DNA from: Burkholderiales bacterium
GTDB lineage: Bacteria > Pseudomonadota > Gammaproteobacteria > Burkholderiales > Usitatibacteraceae
Length of the DNA stretch: 54,674 nucleotides
Direction: 5' to 3'
Assembly: GCA_025360815.1 (NCBI GenBank)
Contig: JANYBL010000078.1
Coordinates: 1 to 54,674, forward strand
The translations under genes and the position numbers were made by a program. Shown here piece after piece: positions 1-8,098 of this stretch. Position 1 is the first letter of the stretch; each line of letters opens with the position of its first letter. The notes below the pieces were generated by a model. It did no database searches, was not told the DNA's origin, and saw only the letters and a program-made list of their open reading frames with translations.

Positions 1-416
1 GCTGACACCCGATCTGAAATAGCGCTTGCAGAAGTTTGGCAAACTGAAAATGTTGCAAATATGAATATTGGGAATTACGTTAGTATCGAATCGATACCAT
101 TTTGCAATGAGCGTGCTCAAATAAGCAGTCTTGACACCACACGAAAGTGGTGTTGTTAAAAAAATCTGTAATAGAATCATTTCACCAAGTGCTCGTGAGA
201 TTTCTTAATCATTTTGTTTTTATTAAATGGTTTTGATGCAACCGCGAGCGGAGTGAGGTTGTTTTGCTCTGTCGCATTTTCTAAAACCTTTGCACAGCAG
301 CATTCGTCATCACTCAATCGTTCGTCTGAACTGGTTCTTTGGTAGTGCGGCAATTTTTTGCGGTATGCCGTGCGCAATATCAAGTAATTCGGTCCAACCA
401 TCGAAAGGAGTTGATT
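1..416. other. Upstream region of the histone H1-like gene, no gene seen
   Basis: I find no convincing coding region here. A small perfect hairpin lies at 134-153 (7-bp arms, loop ACGAAA); it is not followed by a T tract on either strand, so it is not a clear terminator. The DNA is AT-richer than its surroundings, which suits a promoter region for the downstream gene, but I could not settle on a -35/-10 pair. A ribosome binding site (AAAGGAG, 404-410) ends the region. Confidence 0.5.
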
Positions 417-818
417 ATGGCAACAGCCAAAAAACCGGCAGCTAAAAAGCCGGCAGCAAAGAAACCAGCTGCAAAGAAACCTGTAGCTAAGAAGCCAGCA
501 GCAAAAAAACCAGCAGCTAAGAAGCCAGCGGCCAAAAAACCGGCAGCTAAGAAGCCTGCTGCTAAAAAACCAGCGGCCAAAAAGCCTGCTGCTAAGAAGC
601 CTGCTGCTAAAAAAGCGCCGGCTAAAAAGCCAGCTGCTAAGAAGCCTGCTGCTAAAAAACCAGCCGCAAAAAAAAAGGTAGTTAAAGCACCTGCAAAAAA
701 GCCAGCTGCTAAGAAGCCTGCAGCGAAGAAGGCAGCGCCTAAAAAGAAAGCTGCCGCACCAAAACCTGCTCCGATGATTACTCCGGTAATCACGCCGCTC
801 ATCAAACCGATGGGTTAA
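417..818 (+). CDS. Histone H1-like Lys/Ala/Pro-repeat DNA-binding protein
   Basis: This 133-residue protein is almost entirely built of the repeat PAAKK and variants ([18 protein letters not shown]), followed by a short non-repetitive tail rich in Pro, Ile and Met. It is very basic and low in complexity, like the C-terminal domain of eukaryotic histone H1 and the H1-like nucleoid proteins known in Bordetella and other betaproteobacteria. The family binds DNA non-specifically and compacts the nucleoid. I chose the ATG at 417 because AAAGGAG lies 6 bases upstream; an in-frame ATG at 339 has no such site and would add a non-basic leader. The gene stands alone and is followed by a terminator-like hairpin. 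Its DNA is internally repetitive, so its length may vary between strains. I am confident of the class; the exact function is inferred. Confidence 0.85.
   Translation: MATAKKPAAKKPAAKKPAAKKPVAKKPAAKKPAAKKPAAKKPAAKKPAAKKPAAKKPAAKKPAAKKAPAKKPAAKKPAAKKPAAKKKVVKAPAKKPAAKKPAAKKAAPKKKAAAPKPAPMITPVITPLIKPMG
423..755 (+). repeat. 15-bp in-frame tandem repeats (PAAKK units)
   Basis: Imperfect 15-base units encoding Pro-Ala-Ala-Lys-Lys run through most of the H1-like gene. Neighbouring units differ at synonymous positions (gcc/gct/gca, aag/aaa), so the array is old or selected at the protein level. Unit gain or loss would keep the frame. Confidence 0.85.
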
Positions 819-851
819 GCAATATCGAAGCGTTGGTAGCTGCTAGACCAT

Positions 852-903
852 TCCGATCCGTGTGGGCACGTTTAATGTGAGCTCGCCGGATCGGATTATT
901 TTT
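852..903 (+). terminator. Rho-independent terminator after the H1-like gene
   Basis: Arms CCGATCCG (853-860) and CGGATCGG (887-894) pair perfectly, with one more A-T pair at the base. The loop is about 26 bases and a T-rich run (ATTATTTTTT) follows. The long loop makes it weaker than a textbook terminator. Confidence 0.5.
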
Positions 904-956
904 TGTGCCGCCGTTTCCTGCACTTTTGTTTACAGCGAAAGCTGTTCACCATCAAC

Positions 957-1349
957 TTAAATTTTATCCGGCTGCCTAGGCTTTGTTGTCATTGCTTGCA
1001 AAATCGTCCAAAGCGCGAATAACGTCAGCAAATACAAAATAGGCGTCAGCACGATTAAATCCAGCCTAAATAGCGGCGTCGAAACGTTTACAGTGGCGTT
1101 CACGCTCAGCGGCGCTGCCATCACCGCCTGAAATTGCTGCTCATAAAACCCAAAAATCAACCACAGCAAACCGGCGAATACGGGCGCTTGGCGGAAAAAT
1201 GCTTTGTCAAAAGGAAGTCCTGCGCGCAAATTGACCGCAGCCTGCACTGCCATGAGCGCTGCCGCAATTGCGCCACCCGCGTGCGGCCACAACGCGATCA
1301 GCTTGGCGGGGCCAAAGAAAATCCATTCACATAGCGACTTCATGTCCAT
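957..1349 (-). CDS. Small integral membrane protein of unknown function
   Basis: The 130-residue product has about three or four hydrophobic stretches that could span the membrane (near residues 5-40, 55-70 and 95-120), with a short charged C-terminus ending in KPRQPDKI. I do not recognise a named family. The ATG at 1349 has an AAAGGGA site 7 bases upstream, which supports this start. It lies just downstream of mtgA on the same strand, about 110 bases away, so it may be co-transcribed with aroE and mtgA. No catalytic motif is visible. An inner-membrane location is inferred from hydrophobicity only. Confidence 0.6.
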   Translation of the reverse strand: MDMKSLCEWIFFGPAKLIALWPHAGGAIAAALMAVQAAVNLRAGLPFDKAFFRQAPVFAGLLWLIFGFYEQQFQAVMAAPLSVNATVNVSTPLFRLDLIVLTPILYLLTLFALWTILQAMTTKPRQPDKI

Positions 1350-1458
1350 CTGCGCATCCCTTTATGGGCCATGCCGATGGCGACGGCGATGGCAACAGCC
1401 ATCTCACGCACCGTCGCGCCCGGCGCCTCAACTTTCATCGCGTTATAGACCACGGAGA

Positions 1459-2157
1459 TCACGGCAATTCTGCCTGCGGCATCCGCGCCAAAATAATTTG
1501 AGCTTTTTTCAATAACCACGGCGCATTGCGATTTTTGTCATAAAAACGTGGGCGCGGCACCATTGCGGCCAGCTTGGCAGCTTGCTCTGCCGATAGTTGC
1601 GCAGCGGAAACGCCGTAGTAATAGCGTGCAGCTGCTTCTGCGCCAAAGACGCCATTGCCCCATTCGATAACGTTCAAATAAATTTCAAAAATTCGTTCCT
1701 TATCCATCAATTTTTCGAGCATGAAAGTGATCAAGGCTTCCTCACCTTTGCGCATAAACGAGCGTTCGCCCGATAAAAATAAATTTTTTGCGAGCTGCTG
1801 CGAAATAGTGGATCCACCCGCAACGATTTTGCCTTTGCGTTCGTTCTTTTCCATCGCTTTTTGGATGCCTTCCCAATCAAATCCTTCATGATCAGTAAAT
1901 TTGGCATCCTCGGCGACGATGATGGCGCGTTTTAAATTGTTCGAGATTTTTTCGTAAGCAACCCACTGATATTTGAGCGTGGCCTGCGCATCTTTTTGTT
2001 GCAGCACATCGAGCCTCGCCTGCATGAAAGCGGTGCTGTTTGGCGCGTGATCGTTCCACCACCAAAGCCGGGTAAGCACGTAACTTTGGTAGGCAATAAA
2101 CAGCGCCAGCAGCACGCCAAGAATCGCCGCGAAAAATTTGAAAAATGATCGGATCAT
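1459..2157 (-). CDS. mtgA: Monofunctional peptidoglycan glycosyltransferase
   Basis: MtgA polymerises lipid II into glycan strands at the outer face of the inner membrane, without a transpeptidase domain. The 232-residue length fits the family. The first 25 residues form one hydrophobic anchor. The GT51 motifs follow in order: EDAKFTDHEGFDW (with the catalytic Glu), GGSTISQQLAKNLFL, and EIYLNVIEWGNGVFGAEAAARYY. The start codon overlaps the stop of aroE by four bases (ATGA-type overlap), so the two are very likely translated from one mRNA. Nothing suggests damage. Function by family homology is secure. Confidence 0.95.
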   Translation of the reverse strand: MIRSFFKFFAAILGVLLALFIAYQSYVLTRLWWWNDHAPNSTAFMQARLDVLQQKDAQATLKYQWVAYEKISNNLKRAIIVAEDAKFTDHEGFDWEGIQKAMEKNERKGKIVAGGSTISQQLAKNLFLSGERSFMRKGEEALITFMLEKLMDKERIFEIYLNVIEWGNGVFGAEAAARYYYGVSAAQLSAEQAAKLAAMVPRPRFYDKNRNAPWLLKKAQIILARMPQAELP

Positions 2158-3152
2158 GGTTTGCGGTTTGGTTTTAGGTCGGCCTTTGGGCTAGGCTGAT
2201 TAGGTGGTTTCCTAGCTGCCGGATCATCTGTCCCGGCCCGCATAAACGCCATTACTGGCGCGGTATTTGGGCGTATGCCGCGCCACAAATAAAACGATTC
2301 AGCAGCTTGCTCGACCAACATTCCTAGGCCGTCTGCGGCGCGCGCACCAGCGGCGGCGGCGAGCTTGAGGAACGGCGTTTCCCGGCCGTACATCATGTCG
2401 TAGGCAAGTGCTGGGCGGGTGCTGGAGCCGGCAAAACAGCTCATTGGCACGGGCGGCAAGTTGTCCGACAGACTCGCCGAAGTAGCGTTGATGATGAGAT
2501 CAAACGATTGCTTGGGCAAATCGGGTAAAGCCATGACGCAAATTTTGATGCCTTGATTTGCATTGTTAAATTGAGACGCAATGGACTCGGCTTTATCGAT
2601 GGTCCGGTTAGTGACCGCAAGCAACGACGGATCGGCATCAAGTAAATTGCCCAACACGCCGCGTGCGGCACCGCCCGCACCAAGCAAGAGAATTCGCGCG
2701 CCACTCAAGGCAAAGCCAAGATTTTTTTCGATATCCGTAATCAGGCCGACGCCATCCGTGATGTCGCCTAGCGCGACCGCCCCATCAAACTTAAGCGTAT
2801 TTACCGCCCCGGCGCGCAGCGCACGTGGCGTGAACTCTGTTGCGTAGCGGAACGCATCGAGCTTGAATGGCACGGTGATGTTGGCGCCGCCACATCGTGC
2901 ACTACGGCTGGCACCGCCATGGGCACCAATCGCCTCTTCATGCGCGACCTCGCGGCATTCTGCGCGGAGTGCATCAACCGTTTGCGCAAAACCGTCCAAC
3001 GGCGCAAGTAGGCGAACATAGGAAATCGCCTGTCCAGTTTGTTGCGCGAAGGCCGCGTGGATCTCGGGCGATTTGGAGTGCGCGACAGGGTTACCGATAA
3101 CGGCGTAGTGATCGGGGCTCCTGAAAGAATGGGAATTGGGGGGGGCGGTCAT
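2154..3152 (-). CDS. aroE: Shikimate 5-dehydrogenase
   Basis: AroE reduces 3-dehydroshikimate to shikimate with NADPH in aromatic amino acid synthesis. Visible motifs are the substrate site YAVIGNPVAHSKSP near residue 17, GANITVPFK with the catalytic Lys, the NADP loop LLGAGGAARGVLGNLL, and the C-terminal DGLGMLVEQAAESFYLWRG. At 332 residues it is longer than the usual 270-290. There are about 20 extra residues, rich in Ala, Gly and Arg, just before GANITVPFK, and a Pro/Lys-rich tail at the end. The usual NTDG motif reads ITDG here; the Asp is kept. The gene is first in an aroE-mtgA pair. The family assignment is firm; the effect of the insertion is unknown. Confidence 0.92.
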   Translation of the reverse strand: MTAPPNSHSFRSPDHYAVIGNPVAHSKSPEIHAAFAQQTGQAISYVRLLAPLDGFAQTVDALRAECREVAHEEAIGAHGGASRSARCGGANITVPFKLDAFRYATEFTPRALRAGAVNTLKFDGAVALGDITDGVGLITDIEKNLGFALSGARILLLGAGGAARGVLGNLLDADPSLLAVTNRTIDKAESIASQFNNANQGIKICVMALPDLPKQSFDLIINATSASLSDNLPPVPMSCFAGSSTRPALAYDMMYGRETPFLKLAAAAGARAADGLGMLVEQAAESFYLWRGIRPNTAPVMAFMRAGTDDPAARKPPNQPSPKADLKPNRKP

Positions 3153-3319
3153 GTCTTTATCTCGGTGATCTTCTTAAGGCTTCGTCGATTCTTGTGATTT
3201 TTACATTAGCGTATTGTGAACGCGAATCGCTTTTTGGCAAGATAGAATTTGATGTTGCGTTCGTTTTTGAAAACACCTTACTGGTGCATTGATGAATTGC
3301 GCGATTCAACGCTAAGCTC

Positions 3320-3365
3320 GCCCCTATTTAGGGCGCTAAACTTTATATTCGCACCAAAGCGGGGC
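3320..3365 (+). promoter_or_regulatory. Pair of NtrC-like enhancer sites upstream of glnA
   Basis: Two dyads resemble the NtrC consensus GCACC-N5-GGTGC: 3320-3334 (GCCCC-TATTT-AGGGC) and 3351-3365 (GCACC-AAAGC-GGGGC, one mismatch). Their centres are 31 bp apart, close to three helical turns. They sit about 117 and 148 bp before the predicted sigma54 start point. This is close to the known E. coli glnAp2 layout. Binding is inferred. Confidence 0.6.
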
Positions 3366-3448
3366 ATTATTTTGTTCTGCCTGCTTTGTCGCTGTATCTT
3401 TTTGTATCATCTCAGTGACTTACTAGCGCCCTATAGAAGATGTAACAA

Positions 3449-3464
3449 TGGCATGTTTTCTGCT
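3449..3464 (+). promoter_or_regulatory. Sigma54 (-24/-12) promoter of glnA
   Basis: TGGCATGTTTTCTGCT matches TGGCAYRNNNNTTGCW at all fixed positions but one (C for T before TGC), with exactly 10 bases between GG and GC. Transcription would start near 3475, leaving about 150 bases of leader before glnA. The NtrC-like pair upstream supports it. Confidence 0.7.
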
Positions 3465-3624
3465 GTAATAAGGGTCTTGTATCAGGTGTCAGGCTGCACA
3501 CGCTACTGCCTCACCAGCGGTTTCGACTGTGGCGCGGCGTCATCGTAGCTTTACCGAGCAGCTTCTGCACAAAAAACGCATCAAACGCTTTTAGTAACCC
3601 CGCAATATTGACCAGGAGAAAAAA

Positions 3625-5034
3625 ATGTCCGTCGCAAATGTAATGAAAATGATGAAAGACCATGAGGTCAAGTTCGTTGACTTCCGCTTTACCGATACCA
3701 AAGGCAAGGAACAACACGTTTCCGTGCCTGCCAAAGCGTTCGATGAATCAAAATTCACCGACGGCCACGCCTTTGACGGCTCCTCAATCGCCGGTTGGAA
3801 AGGCATTGAAGCATCCGATATGTTGCTGATGCCCGATGCTGGCACTGCATTTATCGATCCATTCTTTGATGAGTCCACGCTGGTTTTATCGTGTGACGTG
3901 CATGAGCCATCAACCGGCAAAGGCTACGACCGCGATCCGCGTTCACTCGCCAAGCGTGCCGAGGCGTATTTAAAATCATCGGGAATTGGCGATGTCGCCT
4001 ATTTTGGTCCCGAGCCAGAATTTTTTGTTTTTGATTCCGTACAGTGGACAGTCGATATGTCCGGCTCGTCTTGCAAAGTGTTTTCTGAAGAAGCGGCTTG
4101 GTCAACCGGCGATAAATTTGAAGGTGGCAATTTGGGGCATCGCCCACCGGTTAAAGGTGGTTATTTTCCGGTGCCGCCAGTCGATCAATTGCAAGATATT
4201 CGCTCCGCCATGTGTTTGGCCTTAGAAGACATGGGCGTGGAAGTTGAGGTCCATCATCATGAAGTGGCCAACGCCGGTCAATGTGAAATCGGCACCAAAT
4301 TTGAATCGCTGACCAAGCGTGCCGACTGGACACAGATTTTGAAATACGCTGTCCATAACGTCGCACATAGCTACGGTAAAACCGCAACTTTTATGCCCAA
4401 GCCAATCGTTGGCGACAACGGCTCGGGGATGCATGTACATATGTCGATCTGGAAAGATGGCAAAAATTTGTTTGCGGGCACCGGCTATGCAGGCTTAAGT
4501 GATTTCGCGTTGTACTACATCGGCGGCGTGATCAAGCACGCGCGCGCCCTGAACGCGATTACCAACCCCGGTACCAACTCGTACAAGCGTTTGGTGCCTG
4601 GCTTTGAGGCGCCGGTTAAATTGGCGTACTCGGCTCGTAACCGTTCTGCTTCTATCCGTGTGCCGTTTGTGCAGTCCGACAAAGCCCGCCGTATCGAAGT
4701 GCGTTTCCCAGACCCTACCGCCAACCCATACTTGGCGTTTGCCGCCTTGATGATGGCCGGTTTGGACGGCGTACAAAATAAGATTCATCCAGGCGATCCT
4801 TCCGACAAGAACTTATATGACTTGCCGCCTGAAGAAGATGCAAAAATTCCAACCGTTTGTTCATCTCTTGACCAAGCCTTGGAAGCGCTCGATAAAGACC
4901 GCGATTTCTTAACCCGCGGTGGCGTATTTTCAAACGAAATGATCGATGCGTATATCGAACTTAAAATGCAAGAGGTCACTCGTTTCCGCATGACAACGCA
5001 TCCGGTTGAGTACGATATGTATTACTCAGCTTAA
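3625..5034 (+). CDS. glnA: Glutamine synthetase type I
   Basis: GlnA joins ammonia to glutamate using ATP; the enzyme is a cytoplasmic dodecamer. The length of 469 residues is typical of the adenylylated GSI-beta form. Visible landmarks are the beta-Grasp N-domain, [18 protein letters not shown], the metal-binding region PEPEFFVFD, the ATP/glutamate region [18 protein letters not shown], and NLYDLPPEE, whose Tyr398 is the expected adenylylation site. AGGAG lies about 8 bases before the ATG. Upstream are a sigma54 promoter and NtrC-like sites; downstream is a strong terminator, so glnA is probably mostly monocistronic. It leads a nitrogen-control block with ntrB and ntrC. Identification is certain. 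Confidence 0.98.
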   Translation: MSVANVMKMMKDHEVKFVDFRFTDTKGKEQHVSVPAKAFDESKFTDGHAFDGSSIAGWKGIEASDMLLMPDAGTAFIDPFFDESTLVLSCDVHEPSTGKGYDRDPRSLAKRAEAYLKSSGIGDVAYFGPEPEFFVFDSVQWTVDMSGSSCKVFSEEAAWSTGDKFEGGNLGHRPPVKGGYFPVPPVDQLQDIRSAMCLALEDMGVEVEVHHHEVANAGQCEIGTKFESLTKRADWTQILKYAVHNVAHSYGKTATFMPKPIVGDNGSGMHVHMSIWKDGKNLFAGTGYAGLSDFALYYIGGVIKHARALNAITNPGTNSYKRLVPGFEAPVKLAYSARNRSASIRVPFVQSDKARRIEVRFPDPTANPYLAFAALMMAGLDGVQNKIHPGDPSDKNLYDLPPEEDAKIPTVCSSLDQALEALDKDRDFLTRGGVFSNEMIDAYIELKMQEVTRFRMTTHPVEYDMYYSA

Positions 5035-5061
5035 CCAGTTCGTTTTTTAGTCGCTTCGCCG

Positions 5062-5093
5062 AAGGTGGCGCTCGAAAGGGCGCCACCTTTTTT
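5062..5093 (+). terminator. Terminator after glnA
   Basis: Ten-base arms AAGGTGGCGC (5062-5071) and GCGCCACCTT (5080-5089) pair perfectly around an 8-base loop and are followed by six T. This is a textbook intrinsic terminator and limits read-through from glnA. Confidence 0.92.
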
Positions 5094-5401
5094 GTTGGGC
5101 GTTTTGCGATGGGGTTTTATCACTTGGGAAATACGGCAATCTCGGTGGTGCGCACGGGTATTTTTTTGGCATTTTTGCGCACAACATCTGTACGTCTATC
5201 CAGTCTTCACCACCCCTAGTGCTTAGCGATGCAAACAGCACAACCCATTGAGTTGTAAAAGAATTTTTCTGCGTCTATGCTCTAAAACTGTTTCGTTGTT
5301 ATACCGCTCTTGACCAATTCGCGCCTTGTAAAGTTTTCATGTAGGCGCTTGGTGATCGCTGAGGGATCAACAAACCAACATTCACCAGAAGGATTCATCA
5401 A
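5094..5401. other. Gap between glnA and the DUF4124 gene
   Basis: I see no gene here. A weak sigma70-like pair (TTGTAA at 5253-5258, 17 bases, TATGCT at 5276-5281) could serve the downstream gene; each box matches only four of six consensus bases. A ribosome binding site AGAAGGA lies at 5387-5393. Confidence 0.35.
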
Positions 5402-6493
5402 ATGAATCATCTCGGAAAAAGCATATTTTATGTTGTTTGCTGCCTAGCAGGCTTGCCCTGCATGGCGGCGTCGGACGGGACAACGACGATGTATAAACTC
5501 GTCGATTCGCAAGGCAAGGTGACGTACTCGAACACGCCGATTGCCGGTGCAGTACGCGTCGCACTTGAGCCCATCACTGTTTTGGTCAATAGCGCACCAG
5601 CATCGCAGCGTCCCCAGACGGCAGCGGTGACACCAACCGTCGCGCCGTTCGCGCCTGCAGCCCCACCAGCGTCAACAGGAGACACGACCATTGCGGACGA
5701 TGCTTTGCCTTCCGTTGTTCGTGTTCCCGTTGATGTTGCTGTCGCTGTCGTTGCACCCGTCACACCAAAGCGCACTGTTGCTCCCAAACTTGCCGCCGGA
5801 CGTCCGCAAGGATCAGGGTCAGCGTCAATGCCAGTGCCTGTCCCTATCTATTCGGCTACAGAAATTATTTCTCCAACCAATCCAGTTGCGACCCCGCCCA
5901 TGCAAGTCGCGGTCGTAACACCGATGGCTAATCCAAAAATTAAACCTCTGCCCTTACCCGCTGAATTGCAACCACCTAGCGAAGAATCGGCCATGGTAAA
6001 AACGGCGACAGTATTGACGCCGCCTACGACACCCGTCACGACCGGTAAATCAATGCCGCCCGTTGCTGTCGTTACGCCGGTCGTTTCCAAGCTTGCCGCT
6101 AAGCAAGCCGCTAAGCCACTGCCCGTGCAATCTTCAATTCAAGCCGCCATTGAAGCTGAACAAAAACTGTTAGCCTCTGCCAAAGCGGCGCTCGACGAGG
6201 AAAACGGCCAAAGCGAGGGTGTCCGTGCGATCAAAGCGACGTTTAATGCCTCGGCTAAAAGTAGCGTTAACAATGGCGGCGTTAAGTTGGCGCAGGTCCC
6301 TGTCATTACGGCGGAAGAGCGTCAGAAAGTGGTGCATCATTTTGACCGGATTCGCGATTTGCAAGACGCGATCGCCGCGCATGAAAAAACAATTGATGAT
6401 TTACGACGTGACTTAACCGCTGGTAAATCGGTTCCCGTCAATCCATCGGAGAACAAAACGGCAACACTTGCCGCCGCGCGCAATCTTCACTAA
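5402..6493 (+). CDS. Secreted DUF4124-domain protein
   Basis: The 363-residue product begins with a signal peptide (basic start, hydrophobic core, LPCMAAS cleavage region near residue 23). A DUF4124 motif follows (MYKLVDSQGKVTYSNTP, about residues 30-46), a short beta unit common in exported proteobacterial proteins. The middle, about residues 60-260, is low-complexity and rich in Pro, Ala, Val and Thr. The C-terminus (about 315-350) looks like a coiled coil with alternating charges (DRIRDLQDAIAAHEKTIDDL). A periplasmic or envelope role is likely, but the function is unknown. AGAAGGA, 8 bases before the ATG, supports the start. It sits between glnA and ntrB, as such genes often do in betaproteobacteria, but it has its own terminator, so a functional link with nitrogen control is not shown. 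Confidence 0.8.
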   Translation: MNHLGKSIFYVVCCLAGLPCMAASDGTTTMYKLVDSQGKVTYSNTPIAGAVRVALEPITVLVNSAPASQRPQTAAVTPTVAPFAPAAPPASTGDTTIADDALPSVVRVPVDVAVAVVAPVTPKRTVAPKLAAGRPQGSGSASMPVPVPIYSATEIISPTNPVATPPMQVAVVTPMANPKIKPLPLPAELQPPSEESAMVKTATVLTPPTTPVTTGKSMPPVAVVTPVVSKLAAKQAAKPLPVQSSIQAAIEAEQKLLASAKAALDEENGQSEGVRAIKATFNASAKSSVNNGGVKLAQVPVITAEERQKVVHHFDRIRDLQDAIAAHEKTIDDLRRDLTAGKSVPVNPSENKTATLAAARNLH

Positions 6494-6535
6494 GCAATTC
6501 GTACTCCTTTCGGTCGTTTGTCTGATCGAAATTTT

Positions 6536-6567
6536 AACGCCGGACGCTGACCGCCTCCGGCGTTTTT
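6536..6567 (+). terminator. Terminator after the DUF4124 gene
   Basis: Perfect 9-base arms AACGCCGGA (6536-6544) and TCCGGCGTT (6556-6564), an 11-base loop, and a run of T through 6567. It separates this gene from ntrB. Confidence 0.9.
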
Positions 6568-6886
6568 TTATGCGCGTGTTAATGCCGACCGTTGTTACGT
6601 ATTTTGCGCATGCCGGACTAGCCGCTAGCCGCATCCATGTTTAGCACGCATCGCCGCTTGCTTCGCTACAATCTGAAAATGCACCGCGACTTGCCAAGGG
6701 CGCACAATGTGGCAAGGAAATTGCTGGTGTATGGCAAGATGCTTTGATTAAGTCTGGTTCTAAGCCAGACGAGCTGCGAGCGCAAAAATTTCGCAGCCGG
6801 ATATGCGGATACGCAAGACGAAATTTTGAGTTTGTAACTGCGTAGGGTGACGAAATTGACTTTATCAGCGCTTCTTTAAAACCTAA
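6568..6886. other. Gap before ntrB: promoter region and 5' leader
   Basis: I find no supported gene. The gap holds the sigma54 promoter listed separately, an NtrC half-site-like TGCACC at 6680-6685, and a hairpin in the presumed leader (GTCTGG 6752-6757 with CCAGAC 6765-6770). No ribosome binding site is clear next to ntrB. Confidence 0.5.
6710..6725 (+). promoter_or_regulatory. Sigma54 (-24/-12) promoter before ntrB
   Basis: TGGCAAGGAAATTGCT fits TGGCAYRNNNNTTGCW with a single mismatch (A for Y) and the exact 10-base GG-GC spacing. Transcription would begin near 6736, about 150 bases before ntrB. It suggests that the ntrBC pair is itself under sigma54, possibly NtrC, control. Confidence 0.65.
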
Positions 6887-8050
6887 TTGATCACCGTGAA
6901 CCGACCCCACGCACCCCATGTCTCTTCCAACGCGTACGCTGGCCTTGAGCTGCTTGCAACAGCGATTCTAGTCTTGGACCGCGAGTTGATCGTGATGTAT
7001 GCCAACCCTGCCTGCGAAAACCTGTTTGCGTTCAGCCTCAATAGCGTGGCGGGTCACCCCCTGCAAAAGGCGTTACCCGGTAACGCGGCGCTGTACGCGA
7101 TGCTGCAACAGGTACGTAAAAATAACGCCGGTTTCAATGAAAACGAATTAACGCTGGATTTACCCGGCCATGCATCGCGCCAAGTCAGTTGTGTCGCCAG
7201 CCCAATGGAGGGCGAGAAAATGGTGCTGGAGTGCCATCCGCTTGACCAACAGCTAAAAATCGCCCGCGAGGAAAAAATTCTGGAACACCAACAGCTCAAC
7301 CGTGAGCTGATCCGCAATCTGGCACATGAAATTAAGAATCCGCTGGGCGGCATTCGCGGCTCGGCACAGTTGTTGGAGCGAGAGCTAACAGATTTGCTTT
7401 CCCACACAAACGGACACGATTTGCGTACCGATTTGCGTGAATACACCCAAGTGATCGTCAAAGAAGCAGATCGGTTGCAAGCGCTTATGGACCGGCTGCT
7501 GACACCGCATCGTCGCCCCAAAATGGGTCAGGTCAATATTCACGAGGTGCTGGAAAGGGTGCGCGCTTTGGTGCTTGCTGAGTTTCCCGACAATATCGCC
7601 GTTAAGCGCGATTATGACACCAGCCTGCCCGAGCTTTATGCTGATCTGGAGCCGCTCATCCAAGCGTTACTGAACGTCACCCGCAACGCCGCACAGGCGA
7701 TGCATGGCAGCGGCGAAATACAGTTGGTGACGCGCATTGCGCGGCAAGTCACACTCGCCAAAAACCGTTACCGCCACGCGATCATAATTCACATTATCGA
7801 CAATGGGCCCGGCGTGCCTGATAACTTACAAGACAAGGTGTTCTATCCCTTGGTGTCTGGCCGTGAAGGCGGCACTGGTTTGGGGCTATCGCTTGCGCAA
7901 AATTTTATAAACCAGCACCACGGCATTATTGAGTTCGAGAGCCAACCTAAGCGCACCTGCTTCAGCATTTTATTACCGGTTATTGACGCGCCAGCACGCG
8001 CCGTTAACGGCGCACCCAACCCCGTCATCCAACCAATGTCGACAAAATAA
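6887..8050 (+). CDS. glnL: Nitrogen regulation sensor histidine kinase NtrB
   Basis: NtrB phosphorylates or dephosphorylates NtrC according to nitrogen status, signalled by a PII protein; it is cytoplasmic. The 387 residues hold a PAS domain (about 15-110), the dimerisation/phosphoacceptor helix with NLAHEIKNPLGG (His147), and the ATPase domain with the N box (NVTRNAAQAM), the G1 box (DNGPGVP) and the G2 box (GGTGLGLSLAQN). No membrane segment is present, as expected. The start is uncertain: TTG at 6887 gives MITV, GTG at 6896 gives a protein three residues shorter, and neither has a good ribosome binding site. ntrC follows 48 bases later, so the two form an operon, probably driven by the sigma54 promoter at 6710. 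Confidence 0.93.
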   Translation: MITVNRPHAPHVSSNAYAGLELLATAILVLDRELIVMYANPACENLFAFSLNSVAGHPLQKALPGNAALYAMLQQVRKNNAGFNENELTLDLPGHASRQVSCVASPMEGEKMVLECHPLDQQLKIAREEKILEHQQLNRELIRNLAHEIKNPLGGIRGSAQLLERELTDLLSHTNGHDLRTDLREYTQVIVKEADRLQALMDRLLTPHRRPKMGQVNIHEVLERVRALVLAEFPDNIAVKRDYDTSLPELYADLEPLIQALLNVTRNAAQAMHGSGEIQLVTRIARQVTLAKNRYRHAIIIHIIDNGPGVPDNLQDKVFYPLVSGREGGTGLGLSLAQNFINQHHGIIEFESQPKRTCFSILLPVIDAPARAVNGAPNPVIQPMSTK

Positions 8051-8098
8051 CGGCGTTTGCGCCAAAAGTGCCAACGCCCGAGACGATAGAAAGAATTC

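Noticed and set aside
134-153. Terminator hairpin at the left edge
   Set aside because: The stem is perfect, but neither side has a T tract in the right orientation.
177-401. Minus-strand open frame of 74 codons in the first intergenic region
   Set aside because: No ribosome binding site, no recognisable motif, and it overlaps the promoter region of the H1-like gene.
380-805. Minus-strand open frame through the H1-like gene (Phe/Ala/Gly-rich)
   Set aside because: It is the mirror of the PAAKK repeats and has no independent support.
3249-3548. Plus-strand 99-codon frame before glnA
   Set aside because: It covers the NtrC-like sites and the sigma54 promoter, has no good ribosome binding site, and resembles nothing known.
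6641-6919. Minus-strand 92-codon frame before ntrB
   Set aside because: It overlaps the ntrB promoter and start, and its composition is not protein-like.
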